From assembly GCF_030586465.1 (NCBI RefSeq), contig NZ_JAUQYP010000001.1:2150981-2214980 (forward strand): a stretch of 64,000 nt of DNA, in the 5' to 3' direction. The notes beneath the pieces were generated by a model, which saw only the letters and a list, made by a program, of their open reading frames with translations, ran no database searches and had not been told where the DNA came from. Numbering within the stretch: position 1 is the first letter of the stretch; each line of letters opens with the position of its first letter. The position numbers and the translations under genes were made by a program. Positions 52,494-60,513 of this stretch are shown here, piece after piece. The DNA is from Actinotalea lenta (lineage in GTDB: Bacteria > Actinomycetota > Actinomycetes > Actinomycetales > Cellulomonadaceae).

Positions 52494-53095
52494 CCAAGGC
52501 GGCGCGCGGCTGGACGATCGCCGCCCTTGTCGCCACCGTCGCGCTGCTGGCCACGTCCCTCGCTTGGGCGGTGGGAGGCGGCGTCACGCTGTCCACCCAG
52601 CGGGGCGCGTGGCCGATGTTCCGTGCGGGCGCGCCCGGTGAAGGTCTGGCGGACCTGCCCGGGACGGTTGTCGACGTGGTCGCGGCGGACATGGCGATGA
52701 TGGGCGGCTCCGGGATGATGGGCGGCCGGTCCGCCGACGCGGGGTCGTGGCCCAGCGGGTGGATGTCGCTGACCGCCCACCGTGCGGACGTCCCTGCCGG
52801 CACCGTGACGCTCAGGGTGGTCAACGGGGGCAGCGTCGACCACGAGCTCGTGGTCCTGCCCCTGCCTGACGGTCAGCGAGTCGGTCAACGCGACGTCGGC
52901 GCCGACGGGACGGTCGACGAGTCGACGAGCCTCGGGGAGGCCTCGGCGACCAACGCCGAGGGCGAGGGCGAGGGCATCGCACCCGGCGCGCAGGGTTGGG
53001 TCACACTCGACCTGAAGCCAGGGCGCTACGAGCTGGTCTGCAACCTTCCGGGGCACTACGCCGCGGGGATGGAGACGCTGCTCGTCGTGCGCTGA
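52490..53095 (+). CDS. Exported cupredoxin-like copper protein
   Basis: The 201-residue precursor has a signal peptide or N-terminal anchor (residues ~7-28), a Met/Gly-rich stretch (MAMMGGSGMMGG, ~68-79) and a cupredoxin domain with a probable type 1 copper site: His118 (VDHELV), Cys184, His189 and Met194 (CNLPGHYAAGM). It could pass single electrons outside the membrane, for example between the cytochrome b complex and an oxidase. The GTG overlaps the SHOCT stop. The gene has a 37-base gap to the convergent Gad gene. Confidence 0.87.
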   Translation: MTKAARGWTIAALVATVALLATSLAWAVGGGVTLSTQRGAWPMFRAGAPGEGLADLPGTVVDVVAADMAMMGGSGMMGGRSADAGSWPSGWMSLTAHRADVPAGTVTLRVVNGGSVDHELVVLPLPDGQRVGQRDVGADGTVDESTSLGEASATNAEGEGEGIAPGAQGWVTLDLKPGRYELVCNLPGHYAAGMETLLVVR

Positions 53096-53132
53096 GGTCA
53101 CCCCCGGCGACCGTGCCGGTAGGGGTCGAGGC

Positions 53133-54506
53133 TCAGGTGTGGCGGAAGGAGCTGGCGGGGCTGAACCCGCCGGGCGGGTACTCCGACAGGTGTCGCACTG
53201 CGTCCTCGAGGGCGGCGAGCAGCATGTCGGCGAGGTCGAACGTGAAGCCCTCGCGCACCACGACGCGGAGGACCGCGACGTCGGTGGCGTCGGCGGGCAA
53301 CGTGTACGCCGGAACCTGCCACCCGCCCTTGCGCAGCTCGTCGGAGACGTGGAAGACGGTGAACGGCGCGTGCGGGGTCGTGCGGAAGGCCAGGACCGGG
53401 ATGTCCGTTCCGTCGCTGACCAGCTCGAACATCTCCATCGCGGCGATCCGCGCGGCGAGATGATGAGCGACGTCGCGCAGCCGCTCCATGATGCGCCGGT
53501 ACCCGTCGCGGCCCAGCCGCACGAAGTTGTAGTACTGGCCCACGAGCTGGTTGCCGGGGCGGGAGAAGTTCAGCGTGAACGTCGGCATGTCGCCGCCCAG
53601 GTAGTTGACGTGGAACACCAGGTCCCCGGGCAGCTCCTCGGCCGAGCGCCACACCACGAAACCGATCCCGGGATAGGTGAGGCCGTACTTGTGGCCGGAC
53701 ACGTTGATCGAGCGGACCTGCGGCAGGCGGAAGTCCCACTCGAGGTCCGGGTGCAGGAAGGGCGCGACGAACCCCCCGCTCGCGGCGTCGACGTGCAGCG
53801 GGACGTCGGCATCGTGCTCCGCGTTCCAGGCGACCACCCGGTCGTGGATCTCCTTGATCGGCTCGAACTCGCCGGTGTACGTGGTGCCGAGGATCGGGAT
53901 CACGCCGATGGTGTTGTCATCCAGCCGGGCGACGACGTCCTCGGGCGTGACCACGTAGCGGTCATGGGCGACGGGGACGTACCGCGGTTCGACGTCCCAG
54001 TAGCGACAGAACTTCTCCCAGACGACCTGGACGTTGGAGCCCAGCACCAGGTTCGGGCGGGCGGCGGGGAGCCCGGCTGCCTCGCGCCGCTGACGCCAGC
54101 GCCACTTCATCGCCAGGCCGCCGAGCATGACCGCCTCGCTCGACCCGATCGTCGAGACCCCGACGGCGTCCCCGCCGGCCGGGGCGTGGAACAGGTCGGC
54201 GACGATGTTCACGCAGCGCCGCTCGATCTCGGCGGTCTGCGGGTACTCGTCCTTGTCGATCATGTTCTTGTCGAACGCCTCCGCCATGAGTACCTGGGCC
54301 TGCGGCTCCATCCAGGTGGTCACGAACGTCGCGAGGTTGAGGCGCGAGCTGCCATCCAGCAGGAGCTCGTCGTGGATCAGCCGGTAGACGGAGTCGGGCG
54401 GGGACTCCGACGCCGGCATGCGGTTCTTGGGGATGGGACCACCGAAGAGCCGTCCGGCGTAGGCGGGGAAGAGGCTGGCGTCGTCGTTCGTGTGCCGGTG
54501 GACCAT
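53133..54506 (-). CDS. gadB: Glutamate decarboxylase
   Basis: The 457-residue PLP enzyme has Lys273 in VSGHKYGLTYPG as the Schiff-base lysine, HVDAASGGFVAPF for the cofactor Asp/His environment and the FGGPIPKNRMP N-terminus. It converts glutamate to GABA with proton use. The last two residues are His-Thr, the same end as the E. coli enzyme, where that His closes the active site at neutral pH. AAGGAGG is before the ATG. No GABA antiporter gene is near. Confidence 0.96.
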   Translation of the reverse strand: MVHRHTNDDASLFPAYAGRLFGGPIPKNRMPASESPPDSVYRLIHDELLLDGSSRLNLATFVTTWMEPQAQVLMAEAFDKNMIDKDEYPQTAEIERRCVNIVADLFHAPAGGDAVGVSTIGSSEAVMLGGLAMKWRWRQRREAAGLPAARPNLVLGSNVQVVWEKFCRYWDVEPRYVPVAHDRYVVTPEDVVARLDDNTIGVIPILGTTYTGEFEPIKEIHDRVVAWNAEHDADVPLHVDAASGGFVAPFLHPDLEWDFRLPQVRSINVSGHKYGLTYPGIGFVVWRSAEELPGDLVFHVNYLGGDMPTFTLNFSRPGNQLVGQYYNFVRLGRDGYRRIMERLRDVAHHLAARIAAMEMFELVSDGTDIPVLAFRTTPHAPFTVFHVSDELRKGGWQVPAYTLPADATDVAVLRVVVREGFTFDLADMLLAALEDAVRHLSEYPPGGFSPASSFRHT

Positions 54507-54572
54507 CGAGACCTCCTTGGCGTCGTGTGTGACGCCCGTTGATAGAAGCACACACCGGCGACCGCAGATCGG

Positions 54573-54902
54573 TCAGGGGACCGCGAGCGGGCGCACCTCG
54601 ATCTTTCGGTGGCAGGCCCGCGACGCGTCCGCGCCGAGCTCGAGAGCGACGTCCAGATCCCGGGCCTCGAGGACCCAGAAGCCGGCGAGATACTCCTTGG
54701 ACTCGACGAAGGGGCCGTCCGTGACGAGTGCCTCACCGTGCCGGTTGTCGATGACGGTTGCGGTGGTGGGCGACGCCAGGCCGCCGACGAAGACCCAGTG
54801 GCCTCCGGCCCGGAGCCGGTCGTTGAACGCGTCGATGGCGGCGTCCTCCGTCGGCGTGGCCGGCCCGGTGCCGTCGTCGATGACGGAGACGAGGAACTGC
54901 AT
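54573..54902 (-). CDS. YCII-related (DGPF) protein
   Basis: The 109-residue protein has the DGPF motif (LVTDGPFVESKEYLAGFWV) of the YCII/YCGI family, with a conserved His-Asp style dimeric ferredoxin fold. The group is uncharacterised; many are encoded near ECF sigma factors or, as here, stress enzymes. GGAAGGAT lies before the ATG. It is co-directional with the Gad and DHFR-like genes. Confidence 0.88.
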   Translation of the reverse strand: MQFLVSVIDDGTGPATPTEDAAIDAFNDRLRAGGHWVFVGGLASPTTATVIDNRHGEALVTDGPFVESKEYLAGFWVLEARDLDVALELGADASRACHRKIEVRPLAVP

Positions 54903-54946
54903 CGGATGATCCTTCCGGTGGGGTGCGCGTCCTTCGCGCACGGGGC

Positions 54947-55555
54947 TCAGGCGGTGGCGTACTGCGGACGCCCGGCCGGGCGGTAGACCTGGACGCTCAC
55001 GCCTTTCGTGTCGACGTGCGACTCGACCAGATCGAGTGCGAGGTCCGGCCCGCTGTCCGGGAAGAGTCTCACGCCCTGGCCGAGGATCACGGGGACCACG
55101 ATCAGTGTCATCTGGTCGACCAGGTCGTTCTCCAGCAGCCACCGGGTCAGCGTGCCGCTGCCGTGCACCTGCAGCTCACCGCCCGGCTCGGCCTTGAGCG
55201 TCCGGATGGCGGTGCGCAGGTCCCCGTGGAGAACAACGCTGCCTCGCCACCGGGGCTCGGTGAGCGTGGTCGAGGCGACGTACTTCGTCGCATCGTTCAG
55301 GGCTATCCCCACGGGGTGCGCGCGCATCTGGTCGATCGATCCCCACGAACCGGCGAAGAGCTCGTAGGTGTGCCGGCCGAACAGGAACGCCTGGGCTCGC
55401 TGGTAGGTCTCCGTGATGAGCGTCCGGGTCTCGTCGTCCCCTCGGCCCCTCGCCCAGCCGCCCCGCTCGAACCCGCCCCGGCGGTCATCGGAGACAGCGC
55501 CGTTTCCCTGCATCACCCCGTCCAGCGTGACCTGCGTCATGGTCGTCAGCTTCAC
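54947..55555 (-). CDS. Dihydrofolate reductase/RibD C-terminal-like protein
   Basis: The 202-residue protein has the DHFR-like fold: TTMTQVTLDGVMQ at the start, AFLFGRHTYELFAG, and the NADPH-site GSGTLTRWLLENDLVDQ. Family members with this sequence are usually not folate enzymes; some are reductases of unknown substrate. I chose the GTG at 55555 with AAGGAG 8 bases upstream. It is probably in one unit with the YCII gene. Confidence 0.87.
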   Translation of the reverse strand: MKLTTMTQVTLDGVMQGNGAVSDDRRGGFERGGWARGRGDDETRTLITETYQRAQAFLFGRHTYELFAGSWGSIDQMRAHPVGIALNDATKYVASTTLTEPRWRGSVVLHGDLRTAIRTLKAEPGGELQVHGSGTLTRWLLENDLVDQMTLIVVPVILGQGVRLFPDSGPDLALDLVESHVDTKGVSVQVYRPAGRPQYATA

Positions 55556-55721
55556 GACTCGTGCTCCTTCGCTCGGTGCTGCCCCGGGCGGGCGGCCTTG
55601 TCCCTGCCACGAACGCGACCACGCGAATACGACAGCGGACGCTCGACGAGCGCCCTCGAGCCCGCTGCTCTGGGACTGCGGGCCCTCGCGGGGGTGTCCG
55701 CAGCGGAGCGACCATGACGTC

Positions 55722-56636
55722 ATGAGGCGCGCATCCCCGCGCTGGCTTGCGACCATCGTCGCGCTCGGCGCGCTGACGGGCTGCTGGACGAGCACGGCCC
55801 CGTCCGCCTCGCCCCTGCCGAGCCCCATGACGTGCACGACGGGGGCTGCCTCCCCGGGGGAGTCCACGTGCACGTCCCGCCCGTCGACGTCGCCGGTTCC
55901 GGCCACCCCGACCCCGACGGTCACCCCGACCCCCACGGTCACCCCGACACCGACGGTCACGCCCAAGCCGACGGTCATGCCGACCGCCAGCCCGACGCCG
56001 GCGCTTGATGACCTGTTCGGCACCGACTGGACGCTGCTGCCGACCTCCGCCGTCGCACTGACCTTCGACTGCGGTGCGTCCGACGCCGCCGTCGCCTCGA
56101 TCCTCGCCACGCTGGCGGCCGACGGCGTTCAGGGCACCTTCTTCGTGACGGGGCAGTTCGCCCGGACCTACCCGGCGGAGGTCGCCGCGATCGCAGCCCG
56201 AGGGCACGTCGTGGGCAACCACAGCGACACCCACGAGCACTACCCGCAGCTCACGAACGCAGCGATCGCAGCCGACCTGGCCGCCGCTCGGGCGGCCATC
56301 GAGGCGGCCGGCGCCCGTCCAGGGCCCTGGTTCCGGTTCCCCTATGGTGACCGCACCGACGCGGACGTCGCCGCGGTCAACACCGCCGGCTACGTCACGA
56401 TCCGCTGGACGGTCGACACCCTCGGTTGGCAGGGCACCAGCGGCGGCCGCTCCGCAGCCGAGGTCGTCGACAGGGTCCTCGACGCCGCGAGGCCGGGCGA
56501 GATCGTCCTGATGCACGTCGGGGCGAACCCCGACGACGGCAGCACCCTCGACGCAGACGCTCTGCCGGACGTGATCGCCGGGCTGCGCGCCGCTGGTTAC
56601 ACCTTCACAACGGTCGAGGCCCTGCTGGGCCGCTGA
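55722..56636 (+). CDS. Lipoprotein polysaccharide deacetylase
   Basis: The 304-residue precursor has a lipobox (LTGC, Cys18), a Pro/Thr-rich spacer (TPTPTV repeats, to ~residue 90) and a NodB domain: TFDCG with the catalytic Asp, NHSDTHEH with the zinc His pair, FRFPYGDRT, DTLGW and IVLMHVG. It would remove acetyl groups from peptidoglycan or another wall glycan outside the cell. The Pro/Thr spacer would reach through the wall. The promoter lies in the 166-base divergent gap with the DHFR-like gene. Confidence 0.93.
   Translation: MRRASPRWLATIVALGALTGCWTSTAPSASPLPSPMTCTTGAASPGESTCTSRPSTSPVPATPTPTVTPTPTVTPTPTVTPKPTVMPTASPTPALDDLFGTDWTLLPTSAVALTFDCGASDAAVASILATLAADGVQGTFFVTGQFARTYPAEVAAIAARGHVVGNHSDTHEHYPQLTNAAIAADLAAARAAIEAAGARPGPWFRFPYGDRTDADVAAVNTAGYVTIRWTVDTLGWQGTSGGRSAAEVVDRVLDAARPGEIVLMHVGANPDDGSTLDADALPDVIAGLRAAGYTFTTVEALLGR
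55905..55976 (+). repeat. Four 18-bp tandem repeats encoding a Pro/Thr spacer
   Basis: Four 18-bp units of the type ACCCCGACCCCGACGGTC follow each other, the last one diverged. They encode TPTPTV repeats between the lipid anchor and the deacetylase domain. The spacer length could vary by slippage. Confidence 0.85.
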
Positions 56637-56704
56637 GGACCGCGGCGGCGCGGGCTCGCGGCCGGACGTCGTGCGTGCGGGTCAGGCGCCGCAGCCCCGG
56701 GCGG

Positions 56705-57358
56705 TCACGCGTTCGTGGGGCGCGGGCCGAGAAGTCCCTCGAGCTGGCGGACCAGGGCGCCGAGGGCGATGAAGAGGAGGCTCGCGAGTCCGACGTTGCC
56801 CAGCACGGCCCGGTACCCGTGCCACGCCGGGTCGAAGAACGGGTAGGGGTACCAGGCGTTCAGCGCTCCGTTGCCGACGACGTACGCCGCGTAGGCGAGG
56901 GGCGGGACGAGGGACCACGCGACCGCAGCCCATGACAGGCGGATGCGAGGACCGGCGACGAACCAGGCGAGGACCGTGGCGACCGGTGTGACGGTGTGGA
57001 GCAGGAGATCGGAGACGACCGAGGCGAACGAGGGGTGCGGCATCGACCCGACGCCGGTGTGATAGAGGATGCCCGTGACGGCGACGCACACGACCGCGTC
57101 GAGCCTGAGCACCCGGAAGACCGGCCCACCACGCGAGGGCCGCAGCGCGAGCAGCGCGGACACCCCACCGACCAGGATGTTGGACTGGATCGTGAAGTAG
57201 CTGGCCCCGCGCGCGAGGCGTCCGGCCAAGCCCGACTCCGGGCCCGCGGTGACCGCCAGCACCAGCTCGATGGCCACACCACCGAGCGCCAGGACCGCCA
57301 CCAGGGCGTGCACGAACGGCACCGGAACTTTGTCGGTCACACGAGGCATGCGAGTCAC
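56705..57358 (-). CDS. Pr6Pr family membrane protein
   Basis: A 217-residue membrane protein with six helices. ASYFTIQSNILVG, SDLLLHTVTPVATVLAW and NAWYPYPFFDPAWHGY are typical of the bacterial Pr6Pr/FAR-17a group, whose role is unknown. The ATG at 57358 is used; 57349 is an alternative. It ends convergent with the deacetylase gene. Confidence 0.85.
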   Translation of the reverse strand: MTRMPRVTDKVPVPFVHALVAVLALGGVAIELVLAVTAGPESGLAGRLARGASYFTIQSNILVGGVSALLALRPSRGGPVFRVLRLDAVVCVAVTGILYHTGVGSMPHPSFASVVSDLLLHTVTPVATVLAWFVAGPRIRLSWAAVAWSLVPPLAYAAYVVGNGALNAWYPYPFFDPAWHGYRAVLGNVGLASLLFIALGALVRQLEGLLGPRPTNA

Positions 57359-57651
57359 ATCCTGACGGGCGGGGGTCGGCTGACGCCGGGCGGTAGCGCG
57401 GCCCCGGTCCCCACCCCGGGGACCAGAGCCGTCGGCGGACCGTTACCATTCTGTTATCAAAGTCGTGCTTCAGCGACCCGAGTGGCTTCCGCACCGCGCG
57501 GTCCCGCGGGTGGGTTGGCGGTGTGGGGAGGGTGCCGTGGAGAAGCGGTGGAGAGGGGTCCAACCGGCGTGGACGCCGCGGTGCGCCGATGACAACGTGG
57601 CCGCCATGCCGGTTGTGGAGCCCTTGCGGTCTCGTCATCTCGGGAGGCGCC
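57359..57651. other. Intergenic region without a clear gene
   Basis: About 290 bases with an AT-rich spot (TACCATTCTGTTATCAAAG, ~57444-57462) that may hold a promoter for either side. Short frames here lack ribosome sites. I see no repeat. Confidence 0.45.
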
Positions 57652-57858
57652 GTGCCAGCTGAACGGTGGTGGCCGGAGCCCGACCCGCGCGATGACGCCG
57701 ACGCGCTGCTGCGTGAGCTCATGGACGAGCGGATTCGCACGCGCGACCAGGTGCGCCGCGACGCGTGCGGGGCGGCCATCGAGCTGATCCTCGACTCCGG
57801 GATGCGCAGGACAGGACCGGAGAGTCTCCGCACACCGGGTCCCGTGGCGAAGATGTAG
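57652..57858 (+). CDS. Possible 68-residue small protein
   Basis: The frame reads VPAERWWPEPDPRDDADALL and continues as a charged helical stretch to residue 68. GGGAGG lies 4 bases before the GTG. There is no domain; codon use is GC-rich but not distinctive. I give it moderate-low confidence. Confidence 0.38.
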   Translation: MPAERWWPEPDPRDDADALLRELMDERIRTRDQVRRDACGAAIELILDSGMRRTGPESLRTPGPVAKM

Positions 57859-57930
57859 GAGCGCGACCACTTCGCCGCGATGCCGACGGCCTGAGAGTGG
57901 GATCCCGCACCGTGCGGTGGACGGGGCGTC

Positions 57931-58512
57931 ATGATGGGGGGAGCGGGCTGGAGGTCGACCGTGCACCGATACCTGGACTGGGCGAGCCACGAGTACCCGC
58001 TCCGGCGCCGGCTGGTGGTCCTATCGCTCCTCGCCGTGGTCTTCCTCGGCGTCCTGCCGACCCTCCTGGTTCGCGGCGCTACCAGGCTGGACGGCCGGCT
58101 CCGGCTTCGCCGCATCCGGGCCGGGATCGTCAACCCGGTCGCCGGGGGCGGACTCGTGGCGGTGGGTGCATGCCTGGCCCTGACCTCGATCCGCGCACAG
58201 GTGGACGCCGGGTCCGGCACACCGCTGCCGATGATGCCTACCCAGCGGCTCGTGGTGCAGCCGCCGTTCAGCTACAGCCGTAACCCGATGACCCTCGGCA
58301 CCCTTCTCGGCTACGGCGGCATCGGGGTGTGGCTCGGCTCGATATCGGCCCTCGGGATCGTCGCGTCGGCCGGTGTGGTGCTCCTGACGTACCTGCATGT
58401 CGTCGAGGAGAAGGAGCTCGAGGCGCGCTTCGGCGCGGACTACCTGGTGTACAAGCGCGCCACGCCGTTCCTCATCCCGAGGCTGAGCGCGCGACGGCCT
58501 ACCGTGCGATGA
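57931..58512 (+). CDS. Isoprenylcysteine methyltransferase-like membrane protein
   Basis: The 193-residue protein has four or five helices and the ICMT/phospholipid methyltransferase C-terminal pattern: SYSRNPMTLG, then EEKELEARFGADYLVYKR, with the paired Glu and Arg near the SAM/heavy-metal site. Bacterial members methylate lipids or small isoprenoid thiols or are uncharacterised. The start ATG is followed by a second Met. It is not coupled to its neighbours. Confidence 0.82.
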   Translation: MMGGAGWRSTVHRYLDWASHEYPLRRRLVVLSLLAVVFLGVLPTLLVRGATRLDGRLRLRRIRAGIVNPVAGGGLVAVGACLALTSIRAQVDAGSGTPLPMMPTQRLVVQPPFSYSRNPMTLGTLLGYGGIGVWLGSISALGIVASAGVVLLTYLHVVEEKELEARFGADYLVYKRATPFLIPRLSARRPTVR

Positions 58513-58582
58513 CGTCCTCGGCGCCCGGACTGCGTGGTGCGGGCGTCACTCACCCTGTGCGCCCGCCAGGCGATGAGTGAAC

Positions 58583-58732
58583 ATGCCCCGATCCGTTGAC
58601 GCGATCCTCGCCCACGCCGCGCGCCAGGCTGGGCTGTCCTGGTCGGCGATCGGCGTCGTGGTTGGCGTCACCGGGGAAGCCGCCCGGCAGCGGTACGGCC
58701 GCGGGCCTACCTTGGCCTGGGGAGGGGAGTGA
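58583..58732 (+). CDS. 49-residue helix-turn-helix protein
   Basis: The short frame has the sequence LSWSAIGVVVGVTGEAARQRYG, which fits a helix-turn-helix of the type seen in small actinobacterial DNA-binding proteins. It overlaps the following membrane-protein start by 3 bases (GTGA). Either a complete mini-regulator or the residual HTH of a larger protein is possible. Confidence 0.5.
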   Translation: MPRSVDAILAHAARQAGLSWSAIGVVVGVTGEAARQRYGRGPTLAWGGE

Positions 58733-58995
58733 GGTCCGTGATCCCGAGCATGATCGTCTTGGGGCTCGTCTTCGGACGCTGGTGGCGCTCCGCACTCGTG
58801 CTTGCTGCGGTGATCTGGGACGTGCTGCTGGTCGCCGACGGCGTGATGGGCTTCGAGCTGGGCCTGCTGGGTGCGGCCCTGCTGGCCGCGGCGAACGCCG
58901 CGATCGGCGTCCTCGTGCATCAGGGAGTGCTCCAGGCCTATCGGTGGCTCCGCCGGCGGCGGCTTCGCCGAGGGCGGGTTGGCGCTGAGGTCTGA
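58729..58995 (+). CDS. Small two- or three-helix membrane protein
   Basis: The 88-residue protein starts at GTG with GGAGGGGA just before it. It has hydrophobic segments ~5-30 and ~38-65 and ends in a strongly basic tail (YRWLRRRRLRRGRVG). It is coupled to the small HTH protein, which might act on its own promoter. The function is unknown. Confidence 0.55.
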   Translation: MRSVIPSMIVLGLVFGRWWRSALVLAAVIWDVLLVADGVMGFELGLLGAALLAAANAAIGVLVHQGVLQAYRWLRRRRLRRGRVGAEV

Positions 58996-59021
58996 ACCGG
59001 ACGTCGCCCGAGCTTCCTGGA

Positions 59022-59471
59022 CTACGTGGCGGGTCCTACGGCGTCTGACGCGTTGTTGAAGAAGGCGACTTCGCCGTCGCTGTTGTCGACGCAGCGCTGC
59101 GCGAGCTGGGAGGCCTCCGCGCCGAGGACCTGCTCGACGTCCGCGAGGGAGAGGTAACCGCCGCCGCCGGACACGTCTGTACCCACGGGGAGCACCGCCC
59201 CGTTCGGGCTCACGACCGCAGATCGCTCGCCGTCCCACGTCGCTCCTGCCGGCCAGACGACCGGGTACCGCTCCTCGCCGTCGAGGTAGAGGCAGTCACC
59301 CTCCAGCACCAGCCTTCCCCGGACCAGCGCATCCATGCCGCCGCGCGCCGACCGCTCCGTGTAGCGCATCACTGGTCCATCCAGCGGGGTCAGCGCGGGC
59401 CCACCGCCGATCGCGGCGCACGCGCTGAGCGCGGCGATCAGCGGGAGAACCACGAGACGGGCCGGATTCAC
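59022..59471 (-). CDS. Lipoprotein of unknown function
   Basis: The 149-residue precursor begins with VNPARLVVLPLIAALSACA, whose LSAC is a lipobox. The mature part is a beta-rich domain with EGDCLYLDGEERYPVVWPAG and a second Cys near the C-terminus, likely to pair in a disulfide. An alternative start lies 8 codons upstream. No family can be named. Confidence 0.72.
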   Translation of the reverse strand: MNPARLVVLPLIAALSACAAIGGGPALTPLDGPVMRYTERSARGGMDALVRGRLVLEGDCLYLDGEERYPVVWPAGATWDGERSAVVSPNGAVLPVGTDVSGGGGYLSLADVEQVLGAEASQLAQRCVDNSDGEVAFFNNASDAVGPAT

Positions 59472-59756
59472 GTGGCCCAACCTAGCCCGCGTCACGCGTC
59501 AGCGGACTGGGTGTGGCCCACCTCGCACGCGATCGGCGAGGCCGTCAAGGCACTCTCGGCCGACCTGACCGGCGGCCACCCTGAGGTGCCCTGGTCGGAC
59601 ATTGCCCGGATGCGCGACCTGATCGGCCACCACTACTACAAGCTCGACGCCCAGATCGTCCGCGCGACCATCGGCGCGCCCCTCGGCGCCCTGCGCAACG
59701 CCTGCCACGCCCTGCTCTCCGAACTCGAGCCAATCTCGGAGCCTGACGCTGACTGA
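59472..59756 (+). pseudogene. HepT-like toxin fragment
   Basis: The 94-residue frame holds the C-terminal two thirds of a HepT-family ribonuclease toxin: AIGEAVKALSADLTGGHPEVPW and IARMRDLIGHHYYKLD, with the R-x4-H and Tyr landmark. The N-terminal helices are missing; the frame begins with an unrelated stretch overlapping the divergent lipoprotein promoter. No MntA nucleotidyltransferase antitoxin is nearby. It is probably a remnant of a toxin-antitoxin module. Confidence 0.6.
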
Positions 59757-60335
59757 CGGCCGCCGCTACACCGATGACGCAGGGGAGACTCTTGCACGCT
59801 GTGCGATGAGGGGCCTCGGAGGGAGAGCATCAGGCGCACCACTCGGCCGTCGTCGGGACCACGAGCGGCTGGGAGAACAGTCCGGAGCCCATCCGGTCAT
59901 GGCCGATGTGCGCGCACGCTCCCCCCCTTCAGTTCCATGATCGTCAGTCTCGGCCGGATCTGGCGCGATCGACGCCGATCCGCGCCGAGAACCGGCGATC
60001 TTGGACGGCCTGATCCCACGCTCCCCCCCGCCGCATACGGCGCGCAACAGGCCTTCCACCCACCAACGTGGAAACTCCGGCACGGATCACGTGCCGGAAG
60101 CTCCACGATCCGGCCCGGCCGGGTGGTACCGACCCTGCCTGCTGCAGCTCCCGCGCCAACACCCGCTCATGCCGCAGATGGCATGGCGCCATAGCGTCGT
60201 CCGCGTAGCCGCGCGCGGGAGTGTCCGGCGGCTGCGTTCGAGGACTCGGCCCTCGCTCGAGTTCTCGAGATCGGCTGGCTGCGACACGTCTGTGACACGG
60301 TCTTGACTGCAAGCCGTCGAACTGCGCAAACGTCG
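59757..60335. other. Intergenic region with one hairpin and no gene
   Basis: About 580 bases between the HepT remnant and the tRNA. Frames are short and lack ribosome sites. Two copies of ACGCTCCCCCCC (59917 and 60031) and a strong hairpin at 60069-60105 are the only structures that I see. The stretch next to a tRNA could be an old integration scar, but no integrase or attachment repeat is visible. Confidence 0.5.
60069..60105. terminator. Strong imperfect hairpin in noncoding DNA
   Basis: Arms TGGA-AAC-TCCGGCACG and CGTGCCGGA-AGC-TCCA flank a 5-base loop: 9 bp perfect, a 3-base internal loop and 4 bp more. It lies 230 bases downstream of the tRNA (minus strand) and could be its terminator or part of a small RNA. 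Confidence 0.4.
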
Positions 60336-60409
60336 TGCCCCGAGTGGGATTCGAACCCACACTGGATCGGGTTTGAGCCGAACGCCTCTGCCAATTGGGC
60401 TATCGGGGC
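60336..60409 (-). tRNA. tRNA with CAA anticodon (Leu codon UUG), short variable arm
   Basis: A 74-base cloverleaf: acceptor GCCCCGA/TCGGGGC, T arm GTGGG-TTCGAAT-CCCAC, anticodon loop CTCAAAC giving anticodon CAA, discriminator A. The variable region is only 5 bases, whereas true tRNA-Leu has a long variable arm. The anticodon stem has a T-T at its outer pair and the D stem a C-A mismatch. Leucine identity is by anticodon only; it might be a divergent tRNA or tRNA-like gene. The terminal CCA is not encoded. Confidence 0.8.
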
Positions 60410-60501
60410 CGTGCCACGCGGTGAAGCCTCCCACACCGTCCGGGGGGCGGGCCTGGGCGACCGCCCGGTGGGCTGACCCGGGCTCCGCGTCGCAACGTGA
60501 C

Positions 60502-60513
60502 TAGGCTAGCGCC
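60502..60513 (+). promoter_or_regulatory. -10 element of the ANTAR regulator, leaderless transcript
   Basis: TAGGCT (60502-60507) lies 6 bases before the GTG of the ANTAR regulator gene, and there is no ribosome site. This spacing implies that transcription starts at or next to the start codon, as is common for leaderless actinobacterial messages. Confidence 0.45.

Noticed and set aside
60087-60434. A 115-codon frame over the tRNA
   Set aside because: It runs through the tRNA gene and has no ribosome site or protein features.
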